Of a stretch of 64,000 nt of DNA, positions 11,613 through 24,088 are shown in pieces. How positions within the stretch are numbered: the first letter of the stretch is position 1; each line of letters starts with the position of its first letter. The notes under the pieces were generated by a model, which saw only the letters and a program-made list of their open reading frames with translations, made no database searches and was not told the DNA's origin. The stretch is taken from positions 310,001-374,000 of the forward strand of contig CP126203.1 of the NCBI GenBank assembly GCA_030272155.1. Direction: 5' to 3'. This DNA is from Tetradesmus obliquus (lineage: Eukaryota > Chlorophyta > Chlorophyceae > Sphaeropleales > Scenedesmaceae). The position numbers and the translations under genes were made by a program.

Positions 11613-14600
11613 AGCTCGTATATCCCCTCCGTTGACGAGGTCACTGAGGGAGTGGTGCGCATCCTGGACCACGAGTGCATCCAGCGCACATGCATCGTGG
11701 GACACAGGTAGGCTGCTGGTTTTGAAATGCTTTTCAAGTTGTCAGCTCGTCAGCCGCAGGTCCGACTAGATGGCAACATTGATTTGTTTTGGGCTGATTG
11801 ACTGTGCTTCGATTTGTTTTGGGCTGATTGACTGCGCTTCGATGGAGAAGTGTTCGACTTCAAGGGTTTCAACCTACGAGCGCATCCAGCACACCTGCAT
11901 TGTGCGCCACAGGTGCGGCTCCTTTACCTTGATCATCTTACCGTCTTGCGCCCTCCAGGAATGCAAGGGATTTGTGGACGTTAAACAAGCAGCATAATGG
12001 CCGACAGTTCATTAACCACCGCTTCTCGCCCTGCTGCTGCGGTGCTGCTGCTGCCCCTGCTGCTGCTGCTGCCCCTGCTGCTGCTGCTGCCGCTGCAGCT
12101 ACGGCAGCTTCATGGCCAGCCGGCTCAACAGCCTGCACAGGGAGCGCATCCATGGGCTGTGCCTCATTGACCCCGTTTGCCTGGGCATGTGAGTGAAATT
12201 TGCTGCTGCTGCTGCTGCTGCTGTTTTGCCATTTCCTGTGTTTGCTGCTGGTGTTGCTGCTGTGCTTGCTGGTGTGTATGCATCCATGGCCTGTGCCTCA
12301 TCGACCCCGTCTGCCTAGGCATGTGAGTCAGGATGGTCTTCTGTGGCTTGTTGCTCTGTGGTTGGGTAGTGCCTACAGAGTGCGCACAGCTGCTGTGCGT
12401 GCAACTGCTTTTATCTGGCAGGTCACAAGTGAAACAGGGCTGATCTAATGTCTTTTGCTACTGCTGCTGCTGCTGTTTGCAGGTTCATGCCCCACCTGCT
12501 GCACAACTTCATGTACCGCCGGCCACGCATTGACTGGAAGAAGTGAGTTGTGACAGCAGGCAATGATGCGTGCCAGCTGCGATAGCTAGGCAGCAACTTA
12601 TGCGTGTGCTCTCCTCTGCTGGCCAACTGACCGGTGACGCTATGCATGTAACCAAAGGGCCTGTTTCCGCTGCAGCCTTGACGTCCTGATGCGCGATCTG
12701 GTCCTGCAATGGCCTCCCTGCTCCCTATGCGCAACACATAGTAAGCTGATCGCATGTTACTTCTCCGCCGCCTGCTGCAGCCTGGACGTCATGGTGCGCG
12801 ACCTGGTGCTGTGGTTTGCCTCGCGTGACGTGCACATCAGCGCCACCTTTGCGCGCAACTTCTACTGGACCGACCTCAACCTGTGAGTGGTAGACAGTCT
12901 TGAAGCATGTTTGGTAGCTTGCCAGTAGAATCAATTGCTCGTGCAGTGCAGGAATTACTAATGCTACAGCTACCAAGTCTGTTGCCAGGTTTGCGTTGTG
13001 CCTTCTGTGTGGTGCAGCAGCATCTGCACGAGGAGCGCCAGCTCTCGTCAAGGCCATTGTGTTGTGTCACCGTTCACCACTGCATAATCTGATGTGCCGC
13101 TCAAGCATGCGCTTGAATTATTTGAATTGTTTGTTGATCAGTTGACGCAATGCGGTCCCCTCATGTTCCACCTGCAAAGGCTTCCTGTCATACCTTGTAT
13201 CCGCATCCTTCTGCTCTGCCCCGGACATTTGCCTTCAACAACACCCTGCAGCTGGCCCGAGGACCTGCCTCCCAACAGCTGCATCGTGCTGAGCGGCAAC
13301 GATGACCTGTGCCACGCGGAGCAGGTGCAGAAGATGGTGGCGGCGGCAGGCACCTCCAAGGTGGGCGGTGCTTCGACTTCTAACCAGGTTGTGCGCCAGC
13401 TGTGATTCTGTCGCTCCCTTGGTGGCTGCGCTGTTTGTTGCCGGTTCACTTAAACCAAACAACATCCAGAAAGTACGCCGCTGTGACGCTGCCCTTACGT
13501 CAACTTCCTCTCTTGACGTGTGCACACTGCTGCTGCTGCTACCGCCGCCGCATCTGCTGCTGCTGCTGCTGCTGCCAGGTCATCCTGAACCCGCACCTCT
13601 TCCACGGCGCCTTCTTACTCGACCCCGCCACCAAGGCCAACGTGGCTGCAGAAGTGCGGGGTCTGCTGGCCACCAGCGGCAGCCTGGTGGTGCGCCTGGC
13701 ACGGCCGGTGGTTAATCGCACATTGAGTGCTGCACGCAGCCTGCTGCACGAGGTGGAGACGCTTACCAGCAGGTACGGCTCTGCCTCTCAAAAGTGGCGT
13801 TTTGATGGTTGTTTGATGGTTGACTCCAGTGCTTGGTATGGACGTAAAGGGTGTGTGCTGGTTCCAGCTGTGGTGGGTTGCTTGTACGGCGGGATGAGGT
13901 TCATAGCGTGTCCCTGCGTTGCTGTTTTTTTCCCGAGCCGTCCCCGGGCACTGTGTGACAGGGCTTGTGAGTGTCTTGCGCCACTTCTTTTGCTCTTGGC
14001 TCTGCCTGAGCCATCACGTGGTAAGTACTACTGTGCAGTGGTTGATCGAGCAGAATCCTCGCACACAATCATCATCATACCTGTCAAGCTCATACATGTA
14101 TGCCTGGCTGCTCACTCATCTATCCCCGCAGGATCAGCATCATGTCGCCCAGCCACCCGCACCGCCAGCAGCAGCAGCCGTCACCCAGCCCGTCACCCAC
14201 AGGCCGCCAGCTGCGCCGCACCCTCACAGACCTGCCCGCACACGCCTGGCAGCGCTTCGGCAGCTTTGGCAGGGGCAGCATCGCGGCACGCGCTGCTGCT
14301 GCTGCTGCAGGGGTGGGCGCTTGCTCTAGTGCTGGTGCAAGACGGGCTGGGTACCACAGTGAGCTCACATCTCCCTCAGACTCACTGCTGCTGCAGCAGC
14401 AGCAGCAGTCAGCAGAGGAGCTGCGCGCAGGCTCTGCTCCGCAGCTGGGCAGGAGCGTCAGCAACATCGAGAGGCACAGCAGCGGCACAGGTGGCAGCAG
14501 CAGCACACCAGCACCTGCTGCTGCTGCGCCGGCAGGTGCCGGCCTTTCAGCTGATGTGCCGCAGTCGGAAGATGATGCCAGTGTGCAGCCGTCATTTGCA

Positions 14601-15098
14601 TCCGTGCGTGGCAGCGGCGCCTCAAAGCACCGGCGGCAGCTGTCTGCCATCCCCTCTGGCAGCGACCCAGAAGGGTGTGAGGTGTCAGATGGTGAGGCAG
14701 GCGAGGCTGCTGCTGCTGCTGTTGCTGATGCAGCGGCTGGCAGCAGGGGCAGCAGCGGCGATGGCAGTGACAGCTGGGAGGACCTGAAGCAGCGCAACAG
14801 CAGCGGCGAGGCTGCTGCTGCTGCTGCTGCTGCTGAGGGTGGGGATGCAGTCCAAGGTAGAGATGTCGATTCAGCTGCTGCTGGGGAGAGGCAGGCTGTT
14901 GGAGCAGTGAAGGGCATGTTGGCTGGGCTGTGGCAGCAGGTGAAGGGCTCTGCAGGCGGGGATGGTGGGCTCATGCGGCGTGCTGTGACGACGCCTGCAG
15001 TGGTGCAGCACAGCAAGCAGCAGCAGCAGGAGCCACTGCAGCAGCAGCTGCAGAGGGAGGCCCAGGAGCTGCAGAAGCTGCTGCAGCGGCAGCAGTAG
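8122..15098 (+). CDS. Membrane-anchored alpha/beta hydrolase with low-complexity C-terminal tail
   Basis: Exons: 8122-8509 (start uncertain), 8934-9114, 9282-9428, 9895-9984, 10204-10436, 11154-11250, 11615-11707, 12099-12188, 12483-12542, 12781-12882, 13252-13360, 13579-13772, 14132-15098; together 917 codons including the TAG stop. In-frame ATGs occur at 8122, 8176 and 8185, but a good acceptor at 8291 means the true start may lie in an upstream exon. Two hydrophobic segments (near 8316-8375 and 8397-8454) suggest N-terminal membrane anchoring. The fold is shown by VLFLHGVG (oxyanion loop), IVGHS joined across an intron to YGSFMASRLN (nucleophile Ser split between 11706-11707 and 12099), LSGNDD (acid candidate) and NPHLFHG (His). 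The roughly 320-residue tail is Ser-, Ala- and Gln-rich. Substrate is unknown; a lipid or ester is plausible for this fold. Confidence 0.85.
9361..9700 (+). repeat. 135-bp tandem triplication of an exon end plus its donor
   Basis: The sequence encoding GYTPGLRFMSHLWEPLRAHYR, its donor and about 68 bp of intron recur at 9361, 9496 and 9631. Only the first copy is continuous with the upstream exon frame. The other two repeat the exon end and a potential GT donor. Confidence 0.93.
10505..10951 (+). repeat. Ladder of four exon echoes of the HGVG exon end
   Basis: The end of exon 10204-10436, encoding ESDKSVPVLFLHGVG, is repeated with decay at about 10505-10556, 10645-10687, 10753-10806 and 10908-10951, all in the same orientation within the 717-bp intron. 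The first and last echoes keep a plausible donor (GTGAGG, GTGAGT). The second and third have lost it. Confidence 0.9.
11567..11611 (+). repeat. (CTG)15 directly upstream of a 3' splice site
   Basis: Fifteen pure CTG units end at the CAG that forms the acceptor of exon 11615-11707. Comparable shorter tracts precede the acceptors at 453 (12 units at 412-447), 11154 and 19153. Confidence 0.95.
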
Positions 15099-16344
15099 CA
15101 GGGTGTTTGTGCGGGTGTAGGTGAGGCGTGTCAGGTGTTGTTTGGGCGAGTGGGGTTGGATTAGTAGGAGTAGTTGTAGGGGCCGGGTGTTGGTGAGAGT
15201 GGTATGTGTGGGAGTGCTGTAGTGAGAGGCGTTGTGTCCAGATGCAGTGTGTCTGCGTGTGCTGGCTATCTAGTGTGTTTGTGTGTGTTTGTGCACCGAC
15301 AAGATGCAGGGTCGGGCAATTGGTTTATGTTGGTGTGGGACGGTTGCGGGTAGAGTGCTGATGGTCCTGGGACTGACCAGACTGCTTTGTTCTATCTTGC
15401 GTTGTGCAGATGTACCTGAACATCACGTACACTGTTGATTAGTTCAGTTCATAACTATCAAGTTCAGAAGTTGACTAGGAGATGAGCGTCCCTGGCAAGC
15501 TTGTCAACTTTGTGGGCTTACAACGTTGCTGCTTGTGCATGCACAATCTGCCATATGTCAATTGACTACTCGGTAGTTGCTGGTGCCAGCAGGCCGCAGC
15601 GATAAAGCGGCTGCTGTGCTGTGTGGACAGTGCATAGCAGCTGCACTGCACATCCATGATGCAGCTGTGCCGGTTTGTCGCAGCAAGGGGGCCTGCCTTG
15701 TGGCTTTGATTTGTTAGAGAAAAACGCGTGCCTGCATATTTAGTAGGCTGGTTTGCGCTAAGGCTTTCTTCGCTAGGATGGTGCAATGCACTCAGTCAGG
15801 CGCCAGCCAATGGGCTTTTGAGCAAGCACATCAAGTGCACTCACAAAGTTGTTCATGGCGGGTGCGTGGGAGGATAGTTACATGTGGGTCCTGGCACAAC
15901 AGGTTGAACATAAGGTTTTTGATGGGCTGGTGTTGCAGAAACAGTGCTGGCATGGTGCAGCCTGCATCCTCATGGCTGCTGGCTCAGCCAACAGTTGTTG
16001 ACTCATTCAGTGAGCATTGACGCAGCACCACCAGTGTAAAACGTATTTACAAAACAATCTGGCTTCGTTTGCGCCTGCTGCTTCCTCTGTCTCCTGCTGC
16101 TGGTGCCACCAGGAAGGTATCAAGTCACCATACCCCCTGTTAGTGACGCAGCGGTAGCTTAAAGCTACTTTGGACGCTCATGGCCAACAGCTGTGACAGG
16201 CTGCTGACCACGTAGTTTGCAGAGTTCTTCCCTCCAATTTGCAAGTCACAAAAAAGCAAAGCGCCTGTGCCTAGACCAGATCACTTCTGTGCTTGTAGTG
16301 CGTGTGCATCCGGTCAATTGGCAACCAAGCATCCTCCGCCGCAG
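15099..16344. other. Gap between the hydrolase and the RHIP1-like gene
   Basis: This 1.2-kb stretch holds the hydrolase 3' UTR (GT-rich at 15099-15330) and the promoter of the next gene. I see no coding segment with similarity to a known family, no RNA gene and no clear repeat. Confidence 0.5.
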
Positions 16345-18119
16345 ATGACAATGGAATCGGTGAAAGACGCAGCGGATAAGGCAGCTAATGCTGTGGACAG
16401 CGGGCTGAACCAGGCGAGCAGCACCGTGAAGTCCACACTAGCGCAGGCGACAGCCGCTGCACAGGGCTGGCTCGCGCAAGGACAGACATACTGGGACACG
16501 GCAAAGGTGATCATATAAATGCAGGGCTTTGAACGTTCGCATCCGCAACTGATGCTCACTACAGCTCGCACTTCAATCACGTACACGTGAAACAGGCACA
16601 CAGCAATGAAGCAATGGGCTACGTTGGCACTCTGGAAGACGAAGCGTTTGGCTACCTCAAAGGTCAGCAGCTGCGCTGGTAGCTCTGGAAGCAAGGTCCT
16701 GCTGGGACAGCAGCAGAGCAGCAGGGGCTGACTTCCTGAACAGCCTTTCTTCAGGCAGCACAGCGTTTGTGCTTACAGGAGAAATTATGAGAACGCGGCT
16801 CTCACATGCTGTTTGTGGCGCAGTAGCTGCAACAGAGTTAAGCAGCAGCAGCAGCAGCACTGGCATACATGGCTCCTGCTGTGCGCGTGCTCAACACAGC
16901 AGATGCACAACGTACTCCCAAGCAGTCGCATGTGCACCGCACGCACATGCTCATGCTTGATGTCTGCTGCCAGCAGCGTGCATACAAACTACACACTCCA
17001 TGTGTGCGTGCCAAGGCAAGCAGTACAAGCGGCTGCAACCGCTGCAACCGCTGCATTGCAGGTGGCCTGGAGTACTGCGTGCAGCACCCCTACGTGTCGT
17101 ACCCAGCAGCAGCAGCCATCACACTAGCAGCACTGCCTGGTGAGTCAGCACCTCAGGGGAAGCCTGCTGCAACTGCACTCGTTGCTTGTGCTGTGCTTGC
17201 TGCAGCTAGATTCAGCAGCTACTGCAGCAAGCCAGCTGCCGGTCAAAGGCCTTCACTGCCGGGAAAGATGCGATCACAGTAGACGCCTGCAAGCACGGGG
17301 CATACTCCTGCAACTGCAGCGCGTGCAGCAGCTACTCTTCAGCAGCTGGTCACGGGCAGCAAGCCTGGTCACTGGCAGCTGCAAGTCTAAGGCCCTTACT
17401 GCAGGGACAGCTGCAATAGCCATAGGGACCTACAAGCAGGCAGGAAAATTGCAGCAAACGCATCGTTTTGTTCCATCGGCAGATTATATGTGCAGCTGGT
17501 TGTGCTGTGTGCCGCATCTTACGAGCAACTGAAGCGTGTTGAAGCCATTGGAAACAGCAGTGGTGCCATGAGCAGCAGGGCCTTGTGCATTGCTGGACAG
17601 CTGTGCAACAGGCAAGCGAACTGCGATAAAGTCTGTGCATGTGTGTGCGGGATGGTTGTGCTCATCTTGCTGCTGCTGCTGCTGCTGCTGCTGCTACTGC
17701 TGTGGTGCAGGTGTGCGGCGAGCAGCATACAGAGCCACGCTGGGGCGGTTGCGCAACCCAGAGGTGTGGCAGCAGCTGGCAGCAGCAGCAGCGGCGTCAG
17801 CAGCCAATCGGCCGCCTTGTTGCCAAGCAGTTGCATGTGTGCAACCTGTGCTAAATTGAGTAGCCAGCCAACGCGGCAATGCTTGTGCTCTCTGTGGTGG
17901 TGCAGGGCCCGCAGAGGCGCCTCTTACTCTGTGTTCTATAGTGCAGAGCGGCAAAACCACGGATTTATTTTATCTCATCTTCTGGGTGCTATTCATCTCT
18001 GCGCTCAGAGGGCAGATCTGTTCAGAATTGATGCAGGTGCTATCAGTGCTTGACATGATTGCTGCTGCTGCTTCTGCTGCTGCTGCTTCTGCTGCTGCTG
18101 CTTCTGCTGCTGCTGCTAC

Positions 18120-18164
<45 letters not shown>

Positions 18165-19236
18165 TGCTGCTGCTGCCAGGCTATTGTCACGTCTGCGGAG
18201 GCCAAGCTGTCCACCATTGGAGCCAAGGCGGAGGAGTTTTCTGCTGAGAGCAAGAAGCTGCAGGAGCGGGCGCAGCTGGCCTACGAGGAGATGAGCCGCG
18301 GCTACTCAAAGCTCAAGTGAGTGTGCATTGCTCAGAATCCAGATCTTGAGTGTTTGGCCACGCACAGACGCTAGCTTGCATGCAGTCTCAGTTGCCTTCA
18401 GCAAGCGCCCGAAGCAGCAAAAGCAGCTAATTGCACACATAACCAGGTAACCTCAGAATGACAGCCCGAGCTGAGCTGTTTGCAGCTTCCTTTTTTTACT
18501 AGATGTCGGTGGTGGCGTATGCCGCATGAACACACCATGTAACCCCTCTAACGAACCTGGTAAGGCTGCACTGCTGCTGTGTGTGCTGCCCTACAGGGCT
18601 GCGCGACAGGAGCTGCAGCGCCTGGAGTCTGCAGTGGGCAAGAGTGAGCGGCTGGCGGGCGGCGTGCTGAGCGACCTGCGCGCAATGCGGCAGAATGCGC
18701 GTGCAACGGAGCTGCGCAGCGAGGTGGGTGCAAAGGCTTCTCAAACAGCAGACTGCTGGGGTTGCGCATCAGAGCAGTCAGCAGGGTTGATGTGCAGAAT
18801 GCGCGCGCGACAGAGCTGTGCAGCGAAGTGGATGGGCTGTTCGGCTTGCTGTAGTATTAGTGCTGTCGTGTCATCTTTCAGGGCAGTCGGCAGGGATGCT
18901 TAATATGCAGAACGCGCGCGCAACGGAGCTTCGCAGCGAGGTGGGTGGGCTACTGCTCCGCTTGCTGCTGCCTGGTGTTTTTTTGAAGCGTTGCCATCAG
19001 TCAGCGAGGACGCTTGATGTGCTTTGTGTGTCCAAGGTAGTCACGGTGCTACCCAATGACAGGCACGGCTGCGCTTGTGACTGGCATCACTGCGGTTCGT
19101 GCACACTTGCTTACAGTAAGCTTGCCTGCTGCTGCTGCTGCTGCTGCTGCAGGCTGCTCTGAAGCTGTCGCTGCTGCGCCAGCAGCGGTCAGCGCTGCAG
19201 AAGGAGATCAAGTGGATAGCAGCCAAGGACGTCTGA
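16345..19236 (+). CDS. RHIP1-like coiled-coil membrane protein
   Basis: Exons: 16345-16506, 16596-16662, 17062-17139, 17711-17763, 18180-18316, 18597-18723, 19153-19236; they give 235 residues ending in TGA with phase preserved at every junction. The order of features matches what I recall of plant RGS1-HXK1-interacting protein 1: an Ala-rich amphipathic N-terminus, an acidic LEDEAFGYLKGGLEYCVQHP segment, a short hydrophobic stretch (AAAAITLAALPG), a basic GVRRAAYRATLGRLRNPE segment, a long charged coiled coil (AKLSTIGAKAEEFSAESKKL, QELQRLESAVGKSERLAGG) and a conserved-looking C-terminus (ALQKEIKWIAAKDV). The plant protein is linked to sugar signalling through RGS1 and hexokinase. The assignment rests on memory of the family, and any function in an alga is inference. 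Two echoes of exon 18597-18723 lie just downstream of it. Confidence 0.6.
18059..18177 (+). repeat. Interrupted CTG tract against the acceptor of the RHIP1-like exon 5
   Basis: About 119 bp of CTG units interrupted by CTT, CTA and CTC run directly into the CCAG acceptor preceding 18180. They read as poly-Leu or poly-Ala in shadow ORFs but lie in an intron. Confidence 0.93.
18685..18947 (+). repeat. Three-step exon-end repeat (parent plus two echoes)
   Basis: The exon end encoding QNARATELRSE plus the donor GTGGGT at 18685-18730 is repeated at 18789-18836 and 18904-18947, spaced about 104 and 115 bp apart. The second echo keeps GAG-GTGGGT; the first reads GAA-GTGGAT. Confidence 0.88.
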
Positions 19237-20951
19237 GACACAGCAGCAGCAGCAGCAGCAGCACAGCAGCAGCAGGGTGTGTCTGTCTGTCGTCCAATGC
19301 ATGCTGGCGGCAGCTGCGGCTCAGCACCTGCACCAGCAGCAGCCATTGCGGCGGCTGCCCTGTTGCACCTGTTCAGCTGGAGGTGGGAGGTTCGTGCTGA
19401 TAGCGTAATGCATCATGCAGCACCCTTAAGGTGAGCCGGAGGTTGGCTGATCAGCCTACTCATGAGGGGGCCTGCCGGCGCTGCATGCAGTCATGTTGTC
19501 CCAGCCAGCGCTCCGAGAACGCTGATGTCTGGCCATGAGCACTTGGTCCATGTGACTCGCGGAGGTGACGGTGATGCTGCCAGTGGCTCTGTAAAATCAG
19601 CTTATGGCGGGTGTTGAATCTGTCTGCCACATCTTTCAAGTGGCTCCAACAGACTGCAGGGCATGCGCATGGACACTTTGAGTCCTGCTAGCACTGTTAC
19701 CACCGGATGGGTTTACATAGCCTTGAGGGGCGGCCACTGCACAGCATTGGTGTTGTTGACGGTGGAATGGCAATTGCAGTTGTTGTTAACATGGAGTTTG
19801 CGGAGGTTTTTAGTATGTATAATGACGAATTCTAGACAAAGCCAGGATGCCGAAGAACGCTGGTCATGCACAGCTGCGCACCTTCAAGCAATGCTTAGCC
19901 AGCTAGTATGTAAAACATGTTGTGGCCGTGTCTCCCCGGCAGCAGCACAGTGCAGCGCATACGCATGGAGCTGATGCATGGCTTGTTGGGCCAGTGTGTG
20001 CGCCAGTGCTGGTATCACTGTGCGAGTAGACAGGTGCAATCGCTGCTTGTGCCTGCGGCATGCTGCCACCATTGTTGAACAACAGCCGCCGTCAAGTCTC
20101 GAGTGCAAAACATGGCATGTTTTGCTGTGCATATGCACGCCAAGTGTTGCACTGCATATGCAAATCATGTGTTGCACTGTTAGGCCAACAGGCTGCTTCA
20201 GGTGCCGTTCCTCGAGAACGCCTTGCGGTGCACGCAGCAGCAATCGTGTTCGCATGTGTTACGCGTCACCTGTTGGCGCAGATGTTGCTGCAGGGCCAGC
20301 TGTGACCAACATCCATCTCAAAAGGATGATGTTCATTCAACGTCATTTCTTCCTTATTAGAGAAAACCCATTGCCGCAATAGAGGCTCTATGCAGCTGCT
20401 TGGCATGCTCTACTCCTGCTAAGTCAGTAGGAACGACTGGTCTTGGTGGCACCAGGCTAGGCAGCTGCAGGCTCTGCATGCCGGGCCTATCTAGTGGTGC
20501 TGCAGGCCTGCCACCACATGGTGGCGACTTTGAGCGCTAGCACAGCAAGAGCGAGCAAACACCTGTTAACGGAGTCGGTTCACGCGGAGGCTCAGTACAG
20601 GCTCTCTCTGCTGCAATGTTGCTGCGGAGGGTGCGACAGGTGACCCCTTGCAGGACTTGCAGTACAATATTTAATGGGACACGCAGGACGCACCCGCATT
20701 TCAAGCGCGATAGTATAGATGCACAGGTATCATATTAGTGCCTTCCTGAAGGCTCTGCTGTGGACAACATCATCTGACAGCGGTTGGGGTCCCCCTGTGG
20801 GTCCCACCCCGTGACCGTCGGTCCTTCTTACACCTGACATGCATGTGTGCGACGACACTGCCCGCTGAGCCAAAAGAAGTGTCTTGAAAGACAAGCGGTG
20901 TTTTGACAATACATCTTGGATGTACTCTGCCTCAGCACCGGCACGTACGGT
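19237..20951. other. Gap before the tandem repeat-protein cluster
   Basis: This 1.7-kb stretch holds a (CAG)n run near 19242-19275, otherwise unique sequence, and the promoter of the first cluster gene. I see no supported coding or RNA gene on either strand; the short ORFs do not resemble any known family. Confidence 0.5.
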
Positions 20952-23900
20952 ATGGCTTGTATGAACCACCCGCAGCTCTCCGCTGCGAAGCAGCAACAGC
21001 AGCATCAGGTGCTCAGTATGTGCATAGACTACGTAAAAGATGCAAATACGCTTGCTACTTTGCGTACTGTTAGTAAATCGGCTGAAGAGGACGTGAAAAA
21101 GCATGTGCAGCTGCAGCTAGCCCACCTGCTAGCTGCTGCTGCCGCAACTGTACAGCAGCGCTGGTCAGAGACTGAGTATCAGTTACCCAGCCACATGCTG
21201 ATGTCCTATATGAAGCTTGAAAAGGACATCTCGCAGTCCCTGGAGTGGCTGCTTGCCACAGCTGGCCCTGCAGTGGTAGCAGCGCCGGCAGTGACGCAAG
21301 CACTGCTGCAGCTGTGCCAGGACCTGCCTGCCGACTTGCAGAGAGTTGTTCCAGGCATTGTGGTCAAGCATCGCGTGCAGATTTCAGCTGAGGTGCTGGT
21401 TGCCGCTGCTAAGTAGCGTCTGTGGGGCACGAACAGCTGGATTGCTGCAGCTGGCCCGCAGCAACCCTGGCACTGTGCCATGACAGGAGACAACGTCGTC
21501 ATGCTGCAGTGCATCATACAGCTCTTTGGCCAGCTGTCCAACTGGGTGAGTAACCTCAAGGTGCTGCCATGTTACACTGGCTCTTGGCACTGCCTGAAAT
21601 TTGCTATAAGTTATGTGTGTGACACTCCTGCAGGTGGTCTGCAAACGTAGCTGTCTGCCATGTAGCTGCTTGTGTTTCTGCAACTGTGTGTACATCTTTA
21701 TGTCCATCTTCTTGTGCCAGCTTCTGCAGACATTTGCATGGTAATGCAGCAGAGGCAGATGTTCACTTATTTGCTGTCGCTGCAACTCTGGTGTATATAA
21801 CGCTGCAGAGCAACTGGAAGGAAGAGCTGCTAGGCAGAGTGACATCAGAGCAGCAGCTGGAAGACCTTCTGCTCATAGCACTCAGCCTGCCCACCTCTCT
21901 GGAGGTGGACCATATACTGCACTACTGCCATCAGAACAACAAGCTGATGTACACAACAAGCAGCAACAGAAGCAGCAGCACTGCTGCTGTGGGAAGTGGC
22001 AGTAGTGCTGGCAGTAGTGCTGGCAGCAGCAGCAGCAGCAGCAGCGGACAAGCCATGGTGCAGCTGGTAGAGCACATGCTCACTACAGCCATGGCACGTG
22101 GGCACAACCACTTGTTGGACGTGTTGGCAACTGCGCCAGCAGCCAAGCAGCTTGGGCCCCAAGCAGTGGCACAGCTGCTGTGCCTGCGCATGCAGCTGAA
22201 GCAGCAGACAGTTAAGGACAAGGAGCTTTCTGGCGTCCAGGCATTGCTTAAGCTGCCTGGTGCCAAGGCGATGCAGCCAGACAGCTTAGCAAGCCTCATT
22301 CGTCTCTCCTGCAAACGCGGCCAGCTCGGCTTTGTGCAGTGCATGATTTGCGAAGTGCCTGCCGCGCAGCAGCTGCCGTCACGCGTGCTGTGCGATGCGC
22401 TGCTAGCCGCGGGTGCAGCAGGCAAGCGGCAGCTGATGCGGCAGTTGGCTGGGCTGCAGGCAGCGCAGCAGCTGGTGCCTGGCGACGCTGCTTGGCTGGT
22501 GCAGCAGCTGCTGGACAGTTCTAAAGGTGGAGGTGGACACCTGTATGATGTGCTGCAGGCTCTGAAGCCAATGCAGCTAGGCAGCCAGCTGACAGGCGGC
22601 GAGCTGCTGCAGCTGCTGCGTGCAGCAGTGCACAGCAAAGATGGCGGCAATGCGGTGGGTGATGTAGCACGGCTGACGCCAGCAGCGCATCAGATTGACG
22701 ACATCAAAGGGTACGCTGCATTCCTGCTGGAAGCAATGCAAGGCGCAGTGGAGACGGAAGTTGTAAGCAGTGTAGCGAGCGATCTGCCGGCAACACAGCA
22801 GCTGCCAGCTGAAGCAGTGCTCGACTTGATGCAGCGAGGCATCAAGGGCAGTCTGCGGCTGTTTGACTTCCTTTTTGAGCTGCCAGCAGTCAGCAGCTTC
22901 AGCACAGCCACTGTGGAACAGCTGCTGCTGGCATTGCTGCAGCAGCAGCAGCGGCTACGGTGGTCGCTGCTACCAAGAGTGGCAGTTCTGCTGAGAGCTC
23001 CTGCAGCTGCGCAGATCTCTGTGGAGGCAGTTACAGTGCTCCTCAAGTATGCAGTGCAGGAGCAGCGGCAGCAGCAGCATATGTGGGACCGTCGAGGTCT
23101 TCGCATGGGCAGCGGGGCAGTGTTCACCTTTCAGGGTGAGGTGCAGCAGCAGCTGCTAGCGCTGCCAGCAGTGCAGCAGCTGCCAGCAGATGCAGTAGCA
23201 AGCATCCTAGCAGCAGCAGTGGAAGCAGGCAATGCAGCAGCAGTGAGTAGCATATCAGCACTGCCAGCGGCTCAGCAGCTGAGCAAGCAGGCGATGGTCG
23301 GCTTGTGCAGCCAGGCGCTGCAAGCAGGTCATTGGGGCATCATCAAGTTGTTGATGGAGCTGCCGCAGGCGTCGGGCGTCACGCTAGCAGATTGCGAAAC
23401 GTGTGACCATGCGCACATGCTGTGTCTACAGTTGATGGTTGCAGCAGGAGCAAGCGCAGACATAATCAGCGACTGTGCAGCCATGACAGAGGACGGCATC
23501 AGGTCGAGCAGTCGACTTGTGCAGCAGCTGCTGCTTGCCACGCTGCGCCAAACGGATGCTGGGCTCCTTACTGCAGCTGCTGCTCAGCAGCTGTTTCAGC
23601 TAAGGGATGCCCAGGCGTCTGCAGCAGGAGCAGTTGTAGAGCTCCTGACAGCTTGTGTTGAGCGCGGCTCCGTGTTGGGTGTGCAGCTGGTGGGTCAGCT
23701 GCCAGCAGCAGCGCAGATAGACCAGCAGAGTGCTGAACGGCTGCTGCAAGCAGCGCTGCAGAAGCACAGGAAGTGCAGGGCCAATGAGCTGCTGTGCTCG
23801 CTGCTGCAGCTGCCAGCTGCGAAGCGCATTGCAGGACCTGTACTTGTGCGGTTGTTGAGGGCAGGCACTGAGTGCAGCCTGCCGCTGCAGCTGGTTCAGC

Positions 23901-24088
23901 TGCTGTGCGACCAGCTGCCAGCAGCGCGGCAGGGTGCTCTGGACGCTGCTGCTGTGTGGCAGCTGCTGCTGCTGTCGTTTGAGGAGCAGCAGTGGGTCGT
24001 ATTTGACTGGCTCAGGAAGCTGCCAGCTGCACCGCTGGATGATGAGCAGGTGGCACTGTGTTGCGGAGTGAGGTGCTACATCGTTTGA
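20952..24088 (+). CDS. LPAAQQL-repeat protein, cluster copy 1 (in-frame stop in exon 1)
   Basis: Unrecognised family, first of three tandem paralogues. Exon 1 is 20952-21545 and exon 2 is 21809-24088, joined in phase 0 at a GTGAGT donor and CTGCAG acceptor conserved in all copies. The start ATG aligns with those of copies 2 and 3. Exon 1 carries TAG at 21414-21416 where both paralogues have the Gln of AAAKQRL, yet the reading frame and splice donor downstream remain conserved, so the gene is recently broken, read through, or started internally in exon 2. Exon 2 is fully open for 759 codons: LEDLLLIALSLP, a Ser/Gly hinge, then helical repeats of the type LPAVQQLPADAVASILAAAV. The C-terminus differs from copies 2 and 3 and ends in TGA; a donor-like CAG|GTGGCA near 24050 with an acceptor near 24215 offers an alternative 3' exon. 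Confidence 0.72.

Noticed and set aside
13402-14787. Plus-strand open frame of 461 codons
   Set aside because: It runs through introns and an alternative frame of the last two hydrolase exons; only the other frame keeps the hydrolase motifs and phase.
14120-15016. Minus-strand open frame of 298 codons
   Set aside because: It is the complement of the hydrolase C-terminal exon, whose low-complexity Ala/Ser/Gln codons leave the opposite strand open.
17905-17945. Extra exon of the RHIP1-like gene (GPQRRLLLCVL)
   Set aside because: In phase it meets TAG, and skipping it joins 17763 to 18180 cleanly; it is best read as an echo or chance.
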